Shown piece by piece: positions 34,290-45,816 of a stretch of DNA of 64,000 nucleotides. Position 1 is the first letter of the stretch. Each line of letters opens with the position of its first letter. Below the pieces are notes generated by a model. That model was not told the DNA's origin and did not search any database. It worked only from the letters and a program-made list of their open reading frames with translations. This DNA comes from Aquanectria penicillioides (Eukaryota > Ascomycota > Sordariomycetes > Hypocreales > Nectriaceae). The DNA is taken from assembly GCA_003415625.1 (NCBI GenBank), contig PYIU01000001.1, positions 3,720,746 to 3,784,745 on the forward strand. The letters are read 5' to 3'. Made by a program: the position numbers and the translations under genes.

Positions 34290-35733
34290 TCAATTCTCCA
34301 TCATTTCGAACTGCGGCATTGCATGCTTGAATACGTTGTTAGGGTCGTACTTTTTCTTTATCTGGACCAATGTATCCCAATATAATCCAAAAATGACAGA
34401 GAAGTCCGCCTCGTCAGGTGGAGTGAGGGATATGTACGTAAAAGGGACCAGGTTAATCGCTGCCGTTCCCCTCACGGCATCTCGGAAGTTCGTTGCCCAC
34501 GCCCAAGCATCATCCGAAATGTCTTTGGAACTCGATGTAGCGATGAATTCGAACATGTAATGAGGCATCCGTGCGCCAAAGACCGAGTCGCTCTGAACGG
34601 AAGCGGACCTACCACGCAGCTGGTGTGCCGAGAACAGCGTAGCAGAATCAACCGGCATGGTAGCAATGTACCTACCAACGGTCTCGATTACCTCGTTGGT
34701 GAATTTCTTTACGCTTACTGTGCAGTTACCTCCATATGCTGACTTCGGCACAAATGCGCCAGAGTCTTCAAGCCAGTCCTTGATTGTCTTTAGGGCGACA
34801 CTACTGTGCAACACATCACCCAGGCCCTCCACTTTCCGGAGCCATTGCTGACCAAGCTCTAGATCATCAGAGCTCCAAACAAATAGAATAGTGAATAACC
34901 TTCCCTCTGGAGTGTTGACAAAGCTTTGTTGGACACCCAAGGCATCTGGGAGACCCTTGTCTTCGAAAGCTTGGTAGCGAGAGGCAAACCTACCAAGTGT
35001 GGTGGTAAAATCGTTCGTCTTAAACACGATAACACCACCAAGTACCTAGAAGCAAGTTATAAAATAATCTACATTGAAAAATCCACAAAAGAAAAGCCTT
35101 TGTTTCTCGTACCTGGTCAAGGGGATAGACCTTGATAGTCACCTCTACGATAACGCCGATGCAACCCCCACCACCCCGAAGAGCGGTCAACATTGCGTTG
35201 TCTGCCTCAACAATCTTTCCCTCGCAGTCTACCACTGTCGCTTTAAGTATTTGATCAACACCGAGGCCGTAGTTAGCCACGAACGGCCCGTAGCCTCCAT
35301 GGGTCGCCCAACCAACCCAACCTATGGTCGGTGCCGATCCCATGGCTGTCGTGAGCTTATCTCGCCCAAGTTCAGCAGCAAGATGCGACGCAAGCACCCC
35401 GCCGCCGATCGTAGCCGAGCGATGGTTATCGTTAACATTGACGTAGTCAATGTCCCGCATGTCAATACCAAGCGCGCCAGTTACGAAACAGCGCCCAAAC
35501 AAGTCATTGCCGCCAGAGCGGACCGAGAGGTCGATGTCGTGGGCGACTGCATATGACACAAGCAGTGAAACATCACGAGCTGTTTGAGGGCGTGCAATGA
35601 TCATTGGCACGGCAGGGCTGTCCAGAATGTAAGTCTCGCGCAACTTGGCATACTTAGTTGAGGTTGGCGTAGCATAGGCAATGTGGGGATGTTGACGGAG
35701 GAGACCCTCCAACTTCTCAAGTTTGGCGTCCAT
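34290..35733 (-). CDS. FAD-linked oxidoreductase, berberine-bridge-enzyme-like, without covalent flavin anchors
   Basis: Two exons on the minus strand, 35733-35113 and 35045-34290, give about 458 residues. The PCMH-type FAD domain shows RPQTARDVSLLVSYA, VRSGGND (72-77), ATIGGGV and THGGYGPFVANYGLGVDQI. The C-terminal BBE motif is KKKYDPNNVF. In BBE enzymes FAD is held by His in SGGH and often by Cys in GxC; here these are Asn76 and Ala134 (GSAPTIG). FAD would therefore bind non-covalently, or function is changed. No signal peptide is evident, so it is probably intracellular. Such oxidases often act in natural-product pathways. It is divergent from the ABC transporter at 36410. Confidence 0.87.
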
Positions 35734-36409
35734 TCAACTCAGCTGAATAATATGAATAACTTTCTGGTCTTTAACTGCCGATCTCTGGTTCTTGTTCTAT
35801 CCCCCGTCATGTTTGGGTGACTGACATGCAGACTTTTAAGCCCAATCGCCATCGGCTTGGTGGAGAAGAATCTTGTCGATGCCGCAGCCACCTGCAACTT
35901 ACAACGCGCCTCTCACCAATAAGCATCTGGATTCCGTGAAGTATACCCATCTTGTGCAGAAATTTGTGTTGTAGAGCATCTTCAACAGCGACCAATTGCA
36001 AAAGCGCTGTCGGGAAGTTGGGGTACAGGGACCCCGGCTTCAACCGAAGCAACTTACGGGTAGTGGGGGGAGAGGTGGGTTGACGCGTTGACTGACCAGA
36101 CAGACCCAGTCAAACAAGATTAATTGCCTAACAATCTGCACATACTTTACTGGGCATGAGTGCAGATTTCTTTAAACCGTAGAGTTTCCGGATCGTACTC
36201 GCTTGCATATCCGAATTGCGTCTAACTACCGACGGTGGTTGCCCACATCCCGACACATCCCAATTGCGCCATTCTGGAAGGATTCGGATTCCCAGAATGG
36301 GAGAGCCTGACAAATAGGGCCCAGGAGTAATCATGCCTAAATTTCCATCCTTAGAAGTCTCTAGACTTGATTAATATCCTTTCCCTTCTAGTTCTCAAGT
36401 CGTGCTGTC
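35734..36409. promoter_or_regulatory. Divergent promoter, FAD oxidase / ABCC transporter, with a dyad
   Basis: 676 bp between divergent starts. A perfect 9-bp inverted repeat, CCATTCTGG (36269-36277) and CCAGAATGG (36292-36300), is separated by 14 bp and lies ~110 bp before the transporter ATG. Possible binding site for a dimeric regulator (inference). Confidence 0.4.
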
Positions 36410-39400
36410 ATGTCTTCTAAATTGGTCGACGAGAAGGCCGTGGCCACTAGCCCGGTCTCTGATATCCCAAAGCCTATTGGACCGGCACCGTTATCCACCG
36501 AGGAGTCTCATGATGAGAAGGCATACAGTTCTTCGCCAAAGGTTTCACGGCTAGATCCCGCGGTTGAGGAAGTCACCGTCCCTCCAAAGGCACAAAAATC
36601 ATGGCAACAAAGTCTAAAAGCCCTAGCATGGTTCAGGAAGCCGCCTATCCCTAACGAGCGGCTGCCTTCGAAAGAAACGACAGCCAATCTGTTTAGCCAA
36701 GTGGTTTTTCACTGGATCTCACCGCTCATGCATGTACGTTTCAGGCCATATGAAACGCATCTCATGTATCTTAGCACGTTAACTGATACAAAAAGGCCGG
36801 GTATCGAAGGCCCTTGGAGCTAAATGACATCTGGCTCATCAATCCAAATCGTAGCGTTGATATGCTGGAGAAGAAACTAACCCGCGCCTTCAAAGACCGC
36901 GTCGCTAGTGGAGAGAGACAGCCCCTTATTGGGGCCCTGTACAGCACATTTAAACGGGAATTCCTCCTAGGCGGTTTCTTCCAGCTGTTAGCCGCGGTGC
37001 TTATGACAGTATCGCCGTACGTCTTGAAGTATTTGATCGCATTTGCAAGCAAAGCTTACAACGCCCAACGAAATGGAGAACCGGACCCGCCCATCGGCGA
37101 AGGTATAGGTTTAGTCATTGCTATATCGGCCATGCAAGTGATCGTGAGCCTTTCGATCAATCAATTCCTTTACTTTGGAATGACAGTTGGTGGTCAAGTT
37201 CGCGCCGTGCTAATGGCAATGATCTTTGACAAGGCCTTGAGAATCTCTGGCCAAGCGAAGGCCGGCGGCCCTCCCACGAGGATCGACCCTCCGAGTCATA
37301 TTGAGCCAGGGAGCGAAGACGAAAAGAAATGGTACAGCAAAGTCTTCTCAAAGCTCATGTTAGGGCAGAAAAAGCCCAAGGTCTCCACCGATACTGGCGA
37401 AACCGGTTGGGACAACGGTAAGATTGTCAACTTGATGTCCACAGATACTTGGCGAATCGACCAAGCATCCGGAATGTTCCACATGGCTTGGTGCTCTCCA
37501 TTGGCCATCTTGCTCACAATAGCCTTGCTTGTCGTCAATCTGTCCTATAGTGCACTGCCCGGAGTTGGACTCTTACTCTTGTCCACGCCTGTGCTCGGTC
37601 GGGCAATCCGAGCCCTTTTCCAGAGACGAGCAAAGGTTACGAAAATCACAGACCAGCGAGTCGGTTTGACACAGGAGATTCTCCAAGCCGTGCGTTTTGT
37701 CAAATACTTTGGGTGGGAAATAAGTTTTCTACAACGGATCAATCAAATTCGAAAGCAGGAAATCAACTCGATCCGAGTCATTCTCGCGATTCGAGATGGA
37801 ATTAACGCGATTTCTATGTCCATGCCAGTTTTTGCTTCCATGTTGTCATTTATCACTTACTCGCTCAAAAACAATATCCTAACACCTGCCCCGATCTTTT
37901 CTTCCTTAGCAATGTTCAACGGCTTACGAATGCCGCTCAACTTTCTTCCGTTAGTGATTGGCCAAATCATCGACGGTTATGTTTCAATCAAACGCATTCA
38001 AGAGTTCTTGGTCGCAGAGGAAGCTGCCGAAGAAATAGAGTACGACTACAAGAATGAGGCCGCTGTCAATGTGGACAATGCATCTTTTACCTGGGAGCGT
38101 TCGCAATCCAATACCACAACTTCAACCGAAGGCTCCCCCCGCGACCGAGCAGTAGCGCCTCAACAGTGACAGAGCCCTTCCAGTTGCGCAACATCAACCT
38201 GAAGCTGCGTCGTGGAGAACTTGTGGCTGTAATTGGTGGCGTGGGATCTGGCAAAACCTCACTGCTTGAAGCTCTTGCAGGTAACATGCGCAAAACAGAG
38301 GGTCAAGTGACAATGGGGTGCACTTCGCGTGCATTTTGTCCTCAGTATGCATGGATCCAGAACGCAACCGTTTGCGAGAATATCATCTTCGGCAAGCCGT
38401 TTGATGCAGATTGGTACGGACAAGTGCTGGATGCTTGCGCTCTACGTCCTGATCTAGCCGCGTTACCAGATGGAGATATGACGGAGATTGGAGAGCGTGG
38501 CATCACTGTCTCAGGAGGTCAAAAGCAGCGGATCAATGTCGCCCGTGCAATTTACTGTCGCGAAGCAGACTTCATCCTCATGGATGATCCATTATCTGCG
38601 GTGGATGCTCATGTCGGTCGGCATATTATGGAATACGCCATCTGTGGTTTACTCGCTGGTCAATGTCGAGTACTAGCTACTCACCAGCTACACGTTCTAC
38701 ATCGTTGCGATAGAGTCATATGGATGAATGACGGTGTTGTCGGGGCGGTTGGTCCATTCGATGAACTCATGGCTCAAAATGAAGGTTTTGCCAAGCTCAT
38801 GACTTCTACATCTGTAGATGAGGAGGAGAAAAAGGATGAGGCAACGGAAGCTGAAATAGACATTGCCGAAGCTCAAAAGCATGAGAATGAGTTGAAAAGG
38901 ACCGAGGCCAGTGGCAAACAAGGCGCGACCTTGATGCAGGCAGAAGACCGGGCTGTGAAAAGCGTGTCATGGAGTGTGTACGCGGCTTACCTCCAAGCAG
39001 CTGGCTCTGTCATGATCGCGCCACTAATATTTGTTCTACTCGCCTTATCCCAGGCAACGAATATATTAACTAGCTTGTGGCTATCTTGGTGGACTTCCCA
39101 AAATTGGGGCTACGGTACTAGCTTTTATGTAAGTAGGCATCATCTATCATCTCCTTTTCTCAGGTAAACCCAAACTAATCCGCCGATTCAGATAGGCATT
39201 TACGCTGGACTAGGTGGATTGCAAGTCATTTTCATGTTTTTATTTGCCGTCTCGATATCTCTTCTCGGAACACAAGCAAGCAAAGTCATGCTGTACCAAG
39301 CAATGGCCAAGGTGTTGAGAGCACCCATGTCTTTCTTCGATACAACGCCCCTCGGTCGCATCACCAACAGACTCTCAAAAGATATCGACGTCATGGATAA

Positions 39401-40820
39401 CGACCTCACCGATGCTATTAGAATGTACTATATGACTCTCGGCATGATTGTATCGGTGTTGATTCTCATTATCGCCTACTACTATTATTTCGCCGCAGCC
39501 CTAGTGCCACTCGTCATTATCTTCCTTTTCGCTGCAAGCTATTACAGAAGCTCTGCAATAGAGATCAAGCGACATGAAGCAATTTTAAGATCTACCGTGT
39601 TTGCTAAATTCAGCGAAGCGGTCTATGGCACGGCGACTATCCGAGCTTACGGGTTACAAGATCACTTCTCCAAGACGATTCGGAACACCATTGACGACAT
39701 GGATAGCGCCTATTTTCTCACATTCGCGAATCAGAGGTGGCTCAGTATTAGGCTTGATGCCATTGGGAACATCATGATATTCATTATCAGCATGCTTGTC
39801 GTTACCTCCCGGTTCAGTGTCAATCCCAGCATTGGAGGGGTTGTGCTATCTTACATCTTAGGTATTGTGGGCATGTTCCAATTCGCTGTTCGACAGCTGG
39901 CCGAGGTGGAAAACAACATGAACAGCACTGAGAGAATCCACCACTACGGAACCGGGCTTGAAGAAGAAGCACCTTTGCATATTGAATCTATTGCAGGAAG
40001 GCCTGCATGGCCAGAGCACGGCGAAATTGTCTTTGATAACGTGCAAATGCGTTACCGCCCAGGACTTCCTTTGATTCTGAAAGGCATTTCAATTCATGTT
40101 GCCCCTGGTGAGCGAATCGGAATAGTTGGGCGGACAGGTGCAGGAAAATCCAGTATTGTTGCTACACTGTTCCGAATAATCGAGCTTTCGGGGGGTTCCA
40201 TCAACATCGATGGGGTTGACATAAGCCGAATTGGGCTGCATGACCTCCGATCCAGGATGGCAATTATTCCACAGGACCCAACTCTTTTTAAAGGTACGGT
40301 GCGATCCAATCTGGACCCATTCAATGAGCATTCGGATCTAGAATTGTGGTCTGCTCTCCGAAAGGCAGGGCTTGTGAGTGAAGAGACGTCCACAGGTAAC
40401 CAGCAAAGCGGCAGTCGAATCAGCCTGGAGAGTGTGGTTCAAGAGGAAGGGTTGAATTTCTCGCTTGGGCAGCGACAACTTATGGCCCTCGCTCGAGCGC
40501 TGGTGCGAGACTCGCGCATTATCATTTGCGACGAAGCAACAAGCTCGGTAGATTTCGCTACAGATCTCAAGATCCAGCGCACCATGGTTGAGGGGTTCAA
40601 GGGTAAAACTCTGCTTTGCATTGCCCATCGCCTTAGGACCATCATCGCATACGACAGGATCTGCGTTATGGACCAAGGCCATATTGCGGAGTTGGGTGCG
40701 CCGCTCGAGGTGTTTGATCAGCAGGGTATATTTTGGGGCATGTGCAATCGTGGCGGAGTCAGACGAGAGGATATTGTCCAGGCTGTGGCCGCAGCATCAG
40801 GCAGTGGGGATGGAAACTAG
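36410..40820 (+). CDS. Full-length ABCC (MRP/Yor1-like) multidrug transporter
   Basis: Four exons, 36410-36733, 36796-38098, 38167-39128 and 39192-40820, give about 1,405 residues. A disordered N-terminus is followed by TMD1-NBD1-TMD2-NBD2. NBD1: Walker A GGVGSGKT (~566), signature VSGGQKQ, Walker B FILMDDPLSAVD. NBD2: Walker A GRTGAGKS (~1176), signature FSLGQRQ, Walker B IIICDEATSSVD. NBD1 has DD where an ABC catalytic Glu is usual, typical for the degenerate site of ABCC proteins. Family members export organic anions, conjugates and xenobiotics. The second intron (38099-38166) has a weak donor (GTTCGC). A one-base change in a C6 run at 38135-38140 would equally join the frames without an intron. 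Confidence 0.9.
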
Positions 40821-41055
40821 CACATCAAAACACACACTTTACGAGGGATTGCATTTGTATCTTTTGTGCACCAGCCTAACTAAAGAGGGCATGGATCGTT
40901 AGGGTATATTGTTCTCTATTGGTACAATTATATTCTATATATTCCAGTTCGTTCGTTATTTAACCATGCAGCGCGTAACTTTCGGACATTGTCATCCTGA
41001 ATACTGCGCTATCTATACAACGACTTTCATGTGTCTCACTTTTGAGTCTCGACAA

Positions 41056-42535
41056 TCATCGCACCAAGTTTATTGTTTGTGAAACCTCCTTTTCTACCAT
41101 TATTCCCCTATGAGTGCCCTGATCTGAAGGACCAGCCTGAAATTCAGGGTTTGTCAATCGGGTGTCTCTCCCTGTTGTCGCATGGGACTGAATACGACCC
41201 TCCGATCTCAAATCTCCTAGCTCCAAACTCTCTTCTGAATCTCCCACGGTCACAAAGCCGCTCCTCATCTTGTTTGATAATTTGGGTTGTATGCTCGCGG
41301 AGCTGTGGAAGTTTCGGGACTCATGTGATGGTCCGTACTGATTCGAGCTCTTGTTACTTGACAAGAACCGTCGGAAAGTCTTGTCGAATATGGGTCGAAG
41401 GAGCGGGGAGCAGGCGACGAGGATAACGACACCGACTTCTGCATAGGTCCATGTTATGACTTCGGGTACGGTATAGGAGAAATCGCCGAAATCAATTCTC
41501 CGAAGGGAAAAGAGACGAATGATGGCAAAAATCACCGAGCTATGAAGGGGTTAGAAATGTCTAGTAAGCACGCGACCAAGGGCGGTAGCCTACACAATGC
41601 CGATGCTGAAAATTCCGAGGAGTGCCATCTTGTACGGCTTCTTGACTTGCAAGCCCCAGATAACAGGTAGGGGTAGGATGCACATGGATACATCCACAAT
41701 GACATTGACGATGCTGACTGCCGTGTAGCCTGCAATTTGATCACCACATTTTCCGTCGGCGGTCGGGTCCCAATTCTTCTGGATTGGGTGACATATCAAC
41801 AGGCCGATAAGCAGCGTCATAACCATCCAGGCTGCTTGGATAACAATAATGATCCAAGTAAATATCTAAACCCGAGGCGCGACATTAGTCGAGTTAAAAT
41901 CTTGTGGGCAGGGTAGTGACAAGGACTCACCCAAAACATGCGAACTGCAAAAACACGTTTCAGCATCCACAGAATGCTCCATTTACTTGTGCACATAGAA
42001 AGGCCATAAAGACCCTGAACGGCAAGCATAGTCTGTAGGTGAGGTATTCCGCGTAAGTAATGCGATTCGATCAAATAGCAGTTGATGCTGTTAGGAAGAC
42101 TTACTTGGGTGAGCCTCGCGATGTGGCGTTTACTCAATTGATTCATATGATAGCCGACACCACCAAGATAGAGCACTATCGTTTCCTATTAGTTCTACTA
42201 GGTAGTTGACTTTACCCAAGTCATATAAGGACTTACACAAAAAGAAGGCCACTACCATGCCATAAAATGCCGCCTGTTAGGATTGTGAGTAAACTTGATG
42301 TGAATTCGCAAATTCTTCATGTTGGTGCGTAAAGCGGTCTTACCACGGAGACGTAAAACAATGCATCTTCAACATTTAAAGGAGTGTATCGGACTCGTCT
42401 TGCATAAAGGCGGAGGCCGGACCAGATAGCAATCAAGACGCAAAAGACAATGACCGTCTGCAGGGCCTGGTGAACCTCTGCTCTGCCCGAGAGCGGGACA
42501 GTTGTTGTTGTCAGTTTCTCGGTATCGGAGGCCAT
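41056..42535 (-). CDS. Fungal rhodopsin-domain (PTH11/SAT4-like) seven-helix membrane protein
   Basis: Six exons on the minus strand: 42535-42344, 42274-42239, 42185-42105, 42032-41931, 41865-41594 and 41539-41056; about 388 residues. Hydrophobic helices are spread over the exons: VIVFCVLIAIWSGL, FYGMVVAFFF, TMLAVQGLYGLSM, TWIIIVIQAAWMVMTLLIG, IVNVIVDVSMCILPLPVIW, ALLGIFSIGIVSVIF and VGVVILVACSPLL. The marks NWDPT...KCGDQ and LPLPVIWGLQ belong to the fungal rhodopsin-like domain. The C-terminus is a soluble Ser-rich tail. The family includes PTH11-type putative GPCRs, mostly of unknown ligand. The 36-nt exon 2 uses donor GTGTAA and acceptor before 42185, the only pair keeping all frames open. 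An upstream in-frame ATG at 42643 is possible. Confidence 0.78.
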
Positions 42536-44027
42536 TACGGTTCGAAGTGGCGCACAGAACCGGAAGTCTGGGAGAGTACTTGGAGAGGAGCATCCAACAG
42601 CCGAGGTGTGGGGGACGGGAACCGTTCTTGAGCAGCTTTTCATCTATTGCCTTTGCTGGGTTTCCCAGACAGGAATAGCCCCTGGAGCCGAGTTTGTGTG
42701 GTATCTGCCGGAATTTTAAACGGCGAATGGAGCCTTCGTATCCTTGCTGCATCCTTTCTCCTCCTGTGTCGGGCGGTTCTTGACCTCAGGGGTGTCGTAA
42801 GGACGGAGGACATCGGCTGGGGCAGCATGACGCCATCCTTGAATAAGGATCTTCACGACACACCAGATTCGGTGTGATATGCGTTGTGATTTCTATCTGC
42901 AGGTAATTTCTTTCATTTTCATTTTCTTTCCTCGGCAACTTGTTTCCTGGATGCCTGTTAACCCAATCGCTTCACTGTCGAAACCAACACTTGACAGATG
43001 AACTGCGGGCTCGTGTCACGCTGAGTCTCTGCCCAAGAAGACGGCACGACCAACGAAGCGTTGCAGCATCAAATTCTCTGAGACGCGTGTGCCTGAAACG
43101 GCTTCCTAAATCGGTCGACATCCCGCCCACATGTTAGCAGTGTTGGTTGTTGGTCGTTGGTTGTCGACCAGGGCCGGCAGCGGTCCCTTTCCGCAGAACC
43201 TAGCAATGTTACATTGCGTTTTGGGCCAAGCTCAGCCATCGAACCTTGATCCGGAAGGCAGAATAACCTTTGCCGGGTGGATGCCCCGAGGCTTGGCCGC
43301 TGTTGCAGGTCACTTAATCACAGCTGTGTAAGTGGCATGATGGGCACGCAGGGCCAGTTAGATCCTCCCTCCGCTATCTTTTATTAGTGCTCCAACGGAT
43401 CTGCAACGACGGAGCTCCATGGTGAGTCCAAACGCGGGGCGTTGCGGCAGGGCAACCCATGTGGTTTCCACTATGACTATCACCACCCCCACTCACGAAT
43501 CCCCGACAAACGATGGCTTCACGCTGACCTTAATGACCAGCATGGCACGTCGCACAGGAAGAACACAGGGTCAAGATACTTGTACTTCACGTGTTGCCCT
43601 TCGCCAATCACGGCAGCTCGATCCCTCCAGTGGCATGTTTTCCATCGGCCTGCGGGCCGGTTGGGGGGTTACATGCTTTCGACTTGGCGTTGGCTAAATG
43701 CAGGGGGAACTAAACGACTTCAAGGATACAATTCCCAGTGAGAGGCGCGTTAAGCCACAACCGGGCTGGCCTTGCAGCTATCTGGAGGGCATTGTATGAG
43801 GGGCCCTTCTCTTGTGGTGTTTGACTGCACAGCGTTGCAGATTTTGGACACCAAATGATACCATTTGTCCGTGATTGCTGTCGATTCCGCGTCCTCCCCA
43901 TGTCTAGGATGCGATCCCGGAGGATTTCCCACAGGTTACATTACTGTCTTTCCTCGCCGCTCATTCCTCTTTGAATCACATTCTGACACAATTTGCCTCT
44001 TGAGTGTGAGGCCCAACATCAATCAAA
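42536..44027. other. 1.5-kb intergenic region
   Basis: Divergent promoter space between the rhodopsin-domain gene and the GMC oxidoreductase gene. Short frames on both strands carry no motif. I see nothing else to report. Confidence 0.4.
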
Positions 44028-45816
44028 ATGAGCTCAGTTGAATACGACTACGTTATTGTGGGAGGTGGCCTTGCTGGCTGCGTTCTCGCCAGCCGCCTGC
44101 ATCAGTACGATGAGGAGGCCAAGATTCTTCTTATTGAAGCTGGCCCAGATACGCGTACACGCCCAGACACCCTCAACCCACAGACTCTGAACCTTGGCGG
44201 CGAGTTGGACTGGAAGTACGAGTCCGAGCCTATGCCTGGATACCTCAACCGCACCATCCCCGTCAACGCTGGTAAAGGATTGGGTGGTGGCTCGTCCATC
44301 AACTCTGGTAAGTCGCTGTCGGCATCCGTCCCAATTGCAATGTTCCCAAGCAACTAACCAGACTATTTTCCTTCCTCTATTAAGGTGGCTGGACTCGTGG
44401 ATCTGCCATTGAATTTGACGAGTGGGCTGCTCTCGTTGGTGATGAGCGTTACAGTTACAAGGGCCAGGTGCCTTGGTTCAAGAAGGCTGAGCACTGGTTC
44501 GATGACAAGAACCCTGAACAGCACGGCCAAAATGGGCCAATTCATATTGTCTCCGCCGAGTCAACTAACCGCACATTTCCCTTGAGCAAAGACGCTGCCG
44601 AAGCCTGGGAGGAGCTCGGTGTGGTTGGGCTTCCTGGCTTGGATCAGAACGCCGGCGACAACCTTGGCCGTGCTTACATTTGCCAAGCTCGAAACAATGG
44701 CAAGCGGTCTTGGTCTGCCGGTGAATATCCTCTTGAGGGAGTGGAGATTCGCTTCAACACTTTCGTCAACAAGGTTACCTTAGATACGAGCGGTGAAACG
44801 CCAAAGGCCACTGGAGTCGAATTGGCCGATGGCACTCTTGTCGCTGCCAAGACCGTTGTGGCTGCTGCCGGAACTTTCCGATCCCCACAGCTCCTCCAGC
44901 TCTCTGGTATCGGCTCATCCGCCGAACTCAAGGAGGTTGGAATCGAGGCCGTTGTTGATCTTCCTGAGGTTGGTCAGGGCCTGACAGAGCACATGTCGTT
45001 CTTCCAACATTGGCGTCTGCGTGACCCTTCTGCCGGCTACACTCTTGGGTCGCCCAACCCCCTCTTCGCACAACCTCAATATGCTGAGGGGGTGCCCATG
45101 GACTGGATCATTTCTAGGAGCGTTCCCAAGGAGGGCCTTGCTGAGGCTATTAAGAAGGATGAGGGTGCCGAGCCTGATCCGTCCACCCATCCCTACCTCA
45201 ACAAGACCCGTACTTTCCTTGAAAACATTGTGCTTTACGCCAAGGTTCCCTTTGCAGGTGTTAAATTTGATGCCGAGCACATGACCACTGCCATTGTTCA
45301 CTTCCTGCCTACCTCCAGAGGCAGCGTGACTCTTCGCACATCGAACCCTGAAGACCAACCCAAAAGTAAGTGCACTCATTATAAATCCTTGTCCGATCTC
45401 AGATCCTAATCAATCTTCTAGTTGATTTTAACTTCCTCTCTACTGAAGTTGACAAATATGTATTCCGAGAGGGTCTCCGCCAGCTTACTCAATTCATGTT
45501 GGGCACCAAGTTCGGACAGTATATCGCTGGCGAGTCTGTTCCCGAGGTACTTTCTCTTGACCCAGTGACTCTCGATATGAGCGACGAGAACCTTGATCAG
45601 CGATTGGCCTCTGCTAGTTCAACAACCTGGCATCCGTCTGGAACCTGCTCCATGGGCAAGGTAGTAGATACCGAATTCCGTGTTCACGGCGTTGAGGGAC
45701 TTAGAGTCGTTGATGCTTCGGTTATTCCTGTCCCGCTTAGTGCCCATATTCAGGCACCAGTATACGCTCTCACGGAGCAGGCTGCTGCCATCATTTCGGG
45801 CAAGCCAGAAGTTTGA
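44028..45816 (+). CDS. GMC-family FAD oxidoreductase (choline/alcohol oxidase-like)
   Basis: Three exons, 44028-44307, 44385-45365 and 45422-45816, give about 551 residues. The ADP-binding Rossmann motif VGGGLAGC is at 11-18 and the GMC signature GKGLGGGSSINSG spans the first intron. Further marks are AAGTFRSPQLLQLSGIG and the C-terminal active-site region: WHPSGTCSMG with His ~491, and SAHIQAPVYAL with His ~529, at the usual second catalytic position. No signal peptide, so probably cytosolic or peroxisomal rather than secreted. The enzymes oxidise primary alcohols with FAD. It closes the accessory block started by the regulator at 30830. Codon usage is rich in C-ending codons (GCC, AAC), suggesting good expression. 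Confidence 0.92.
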
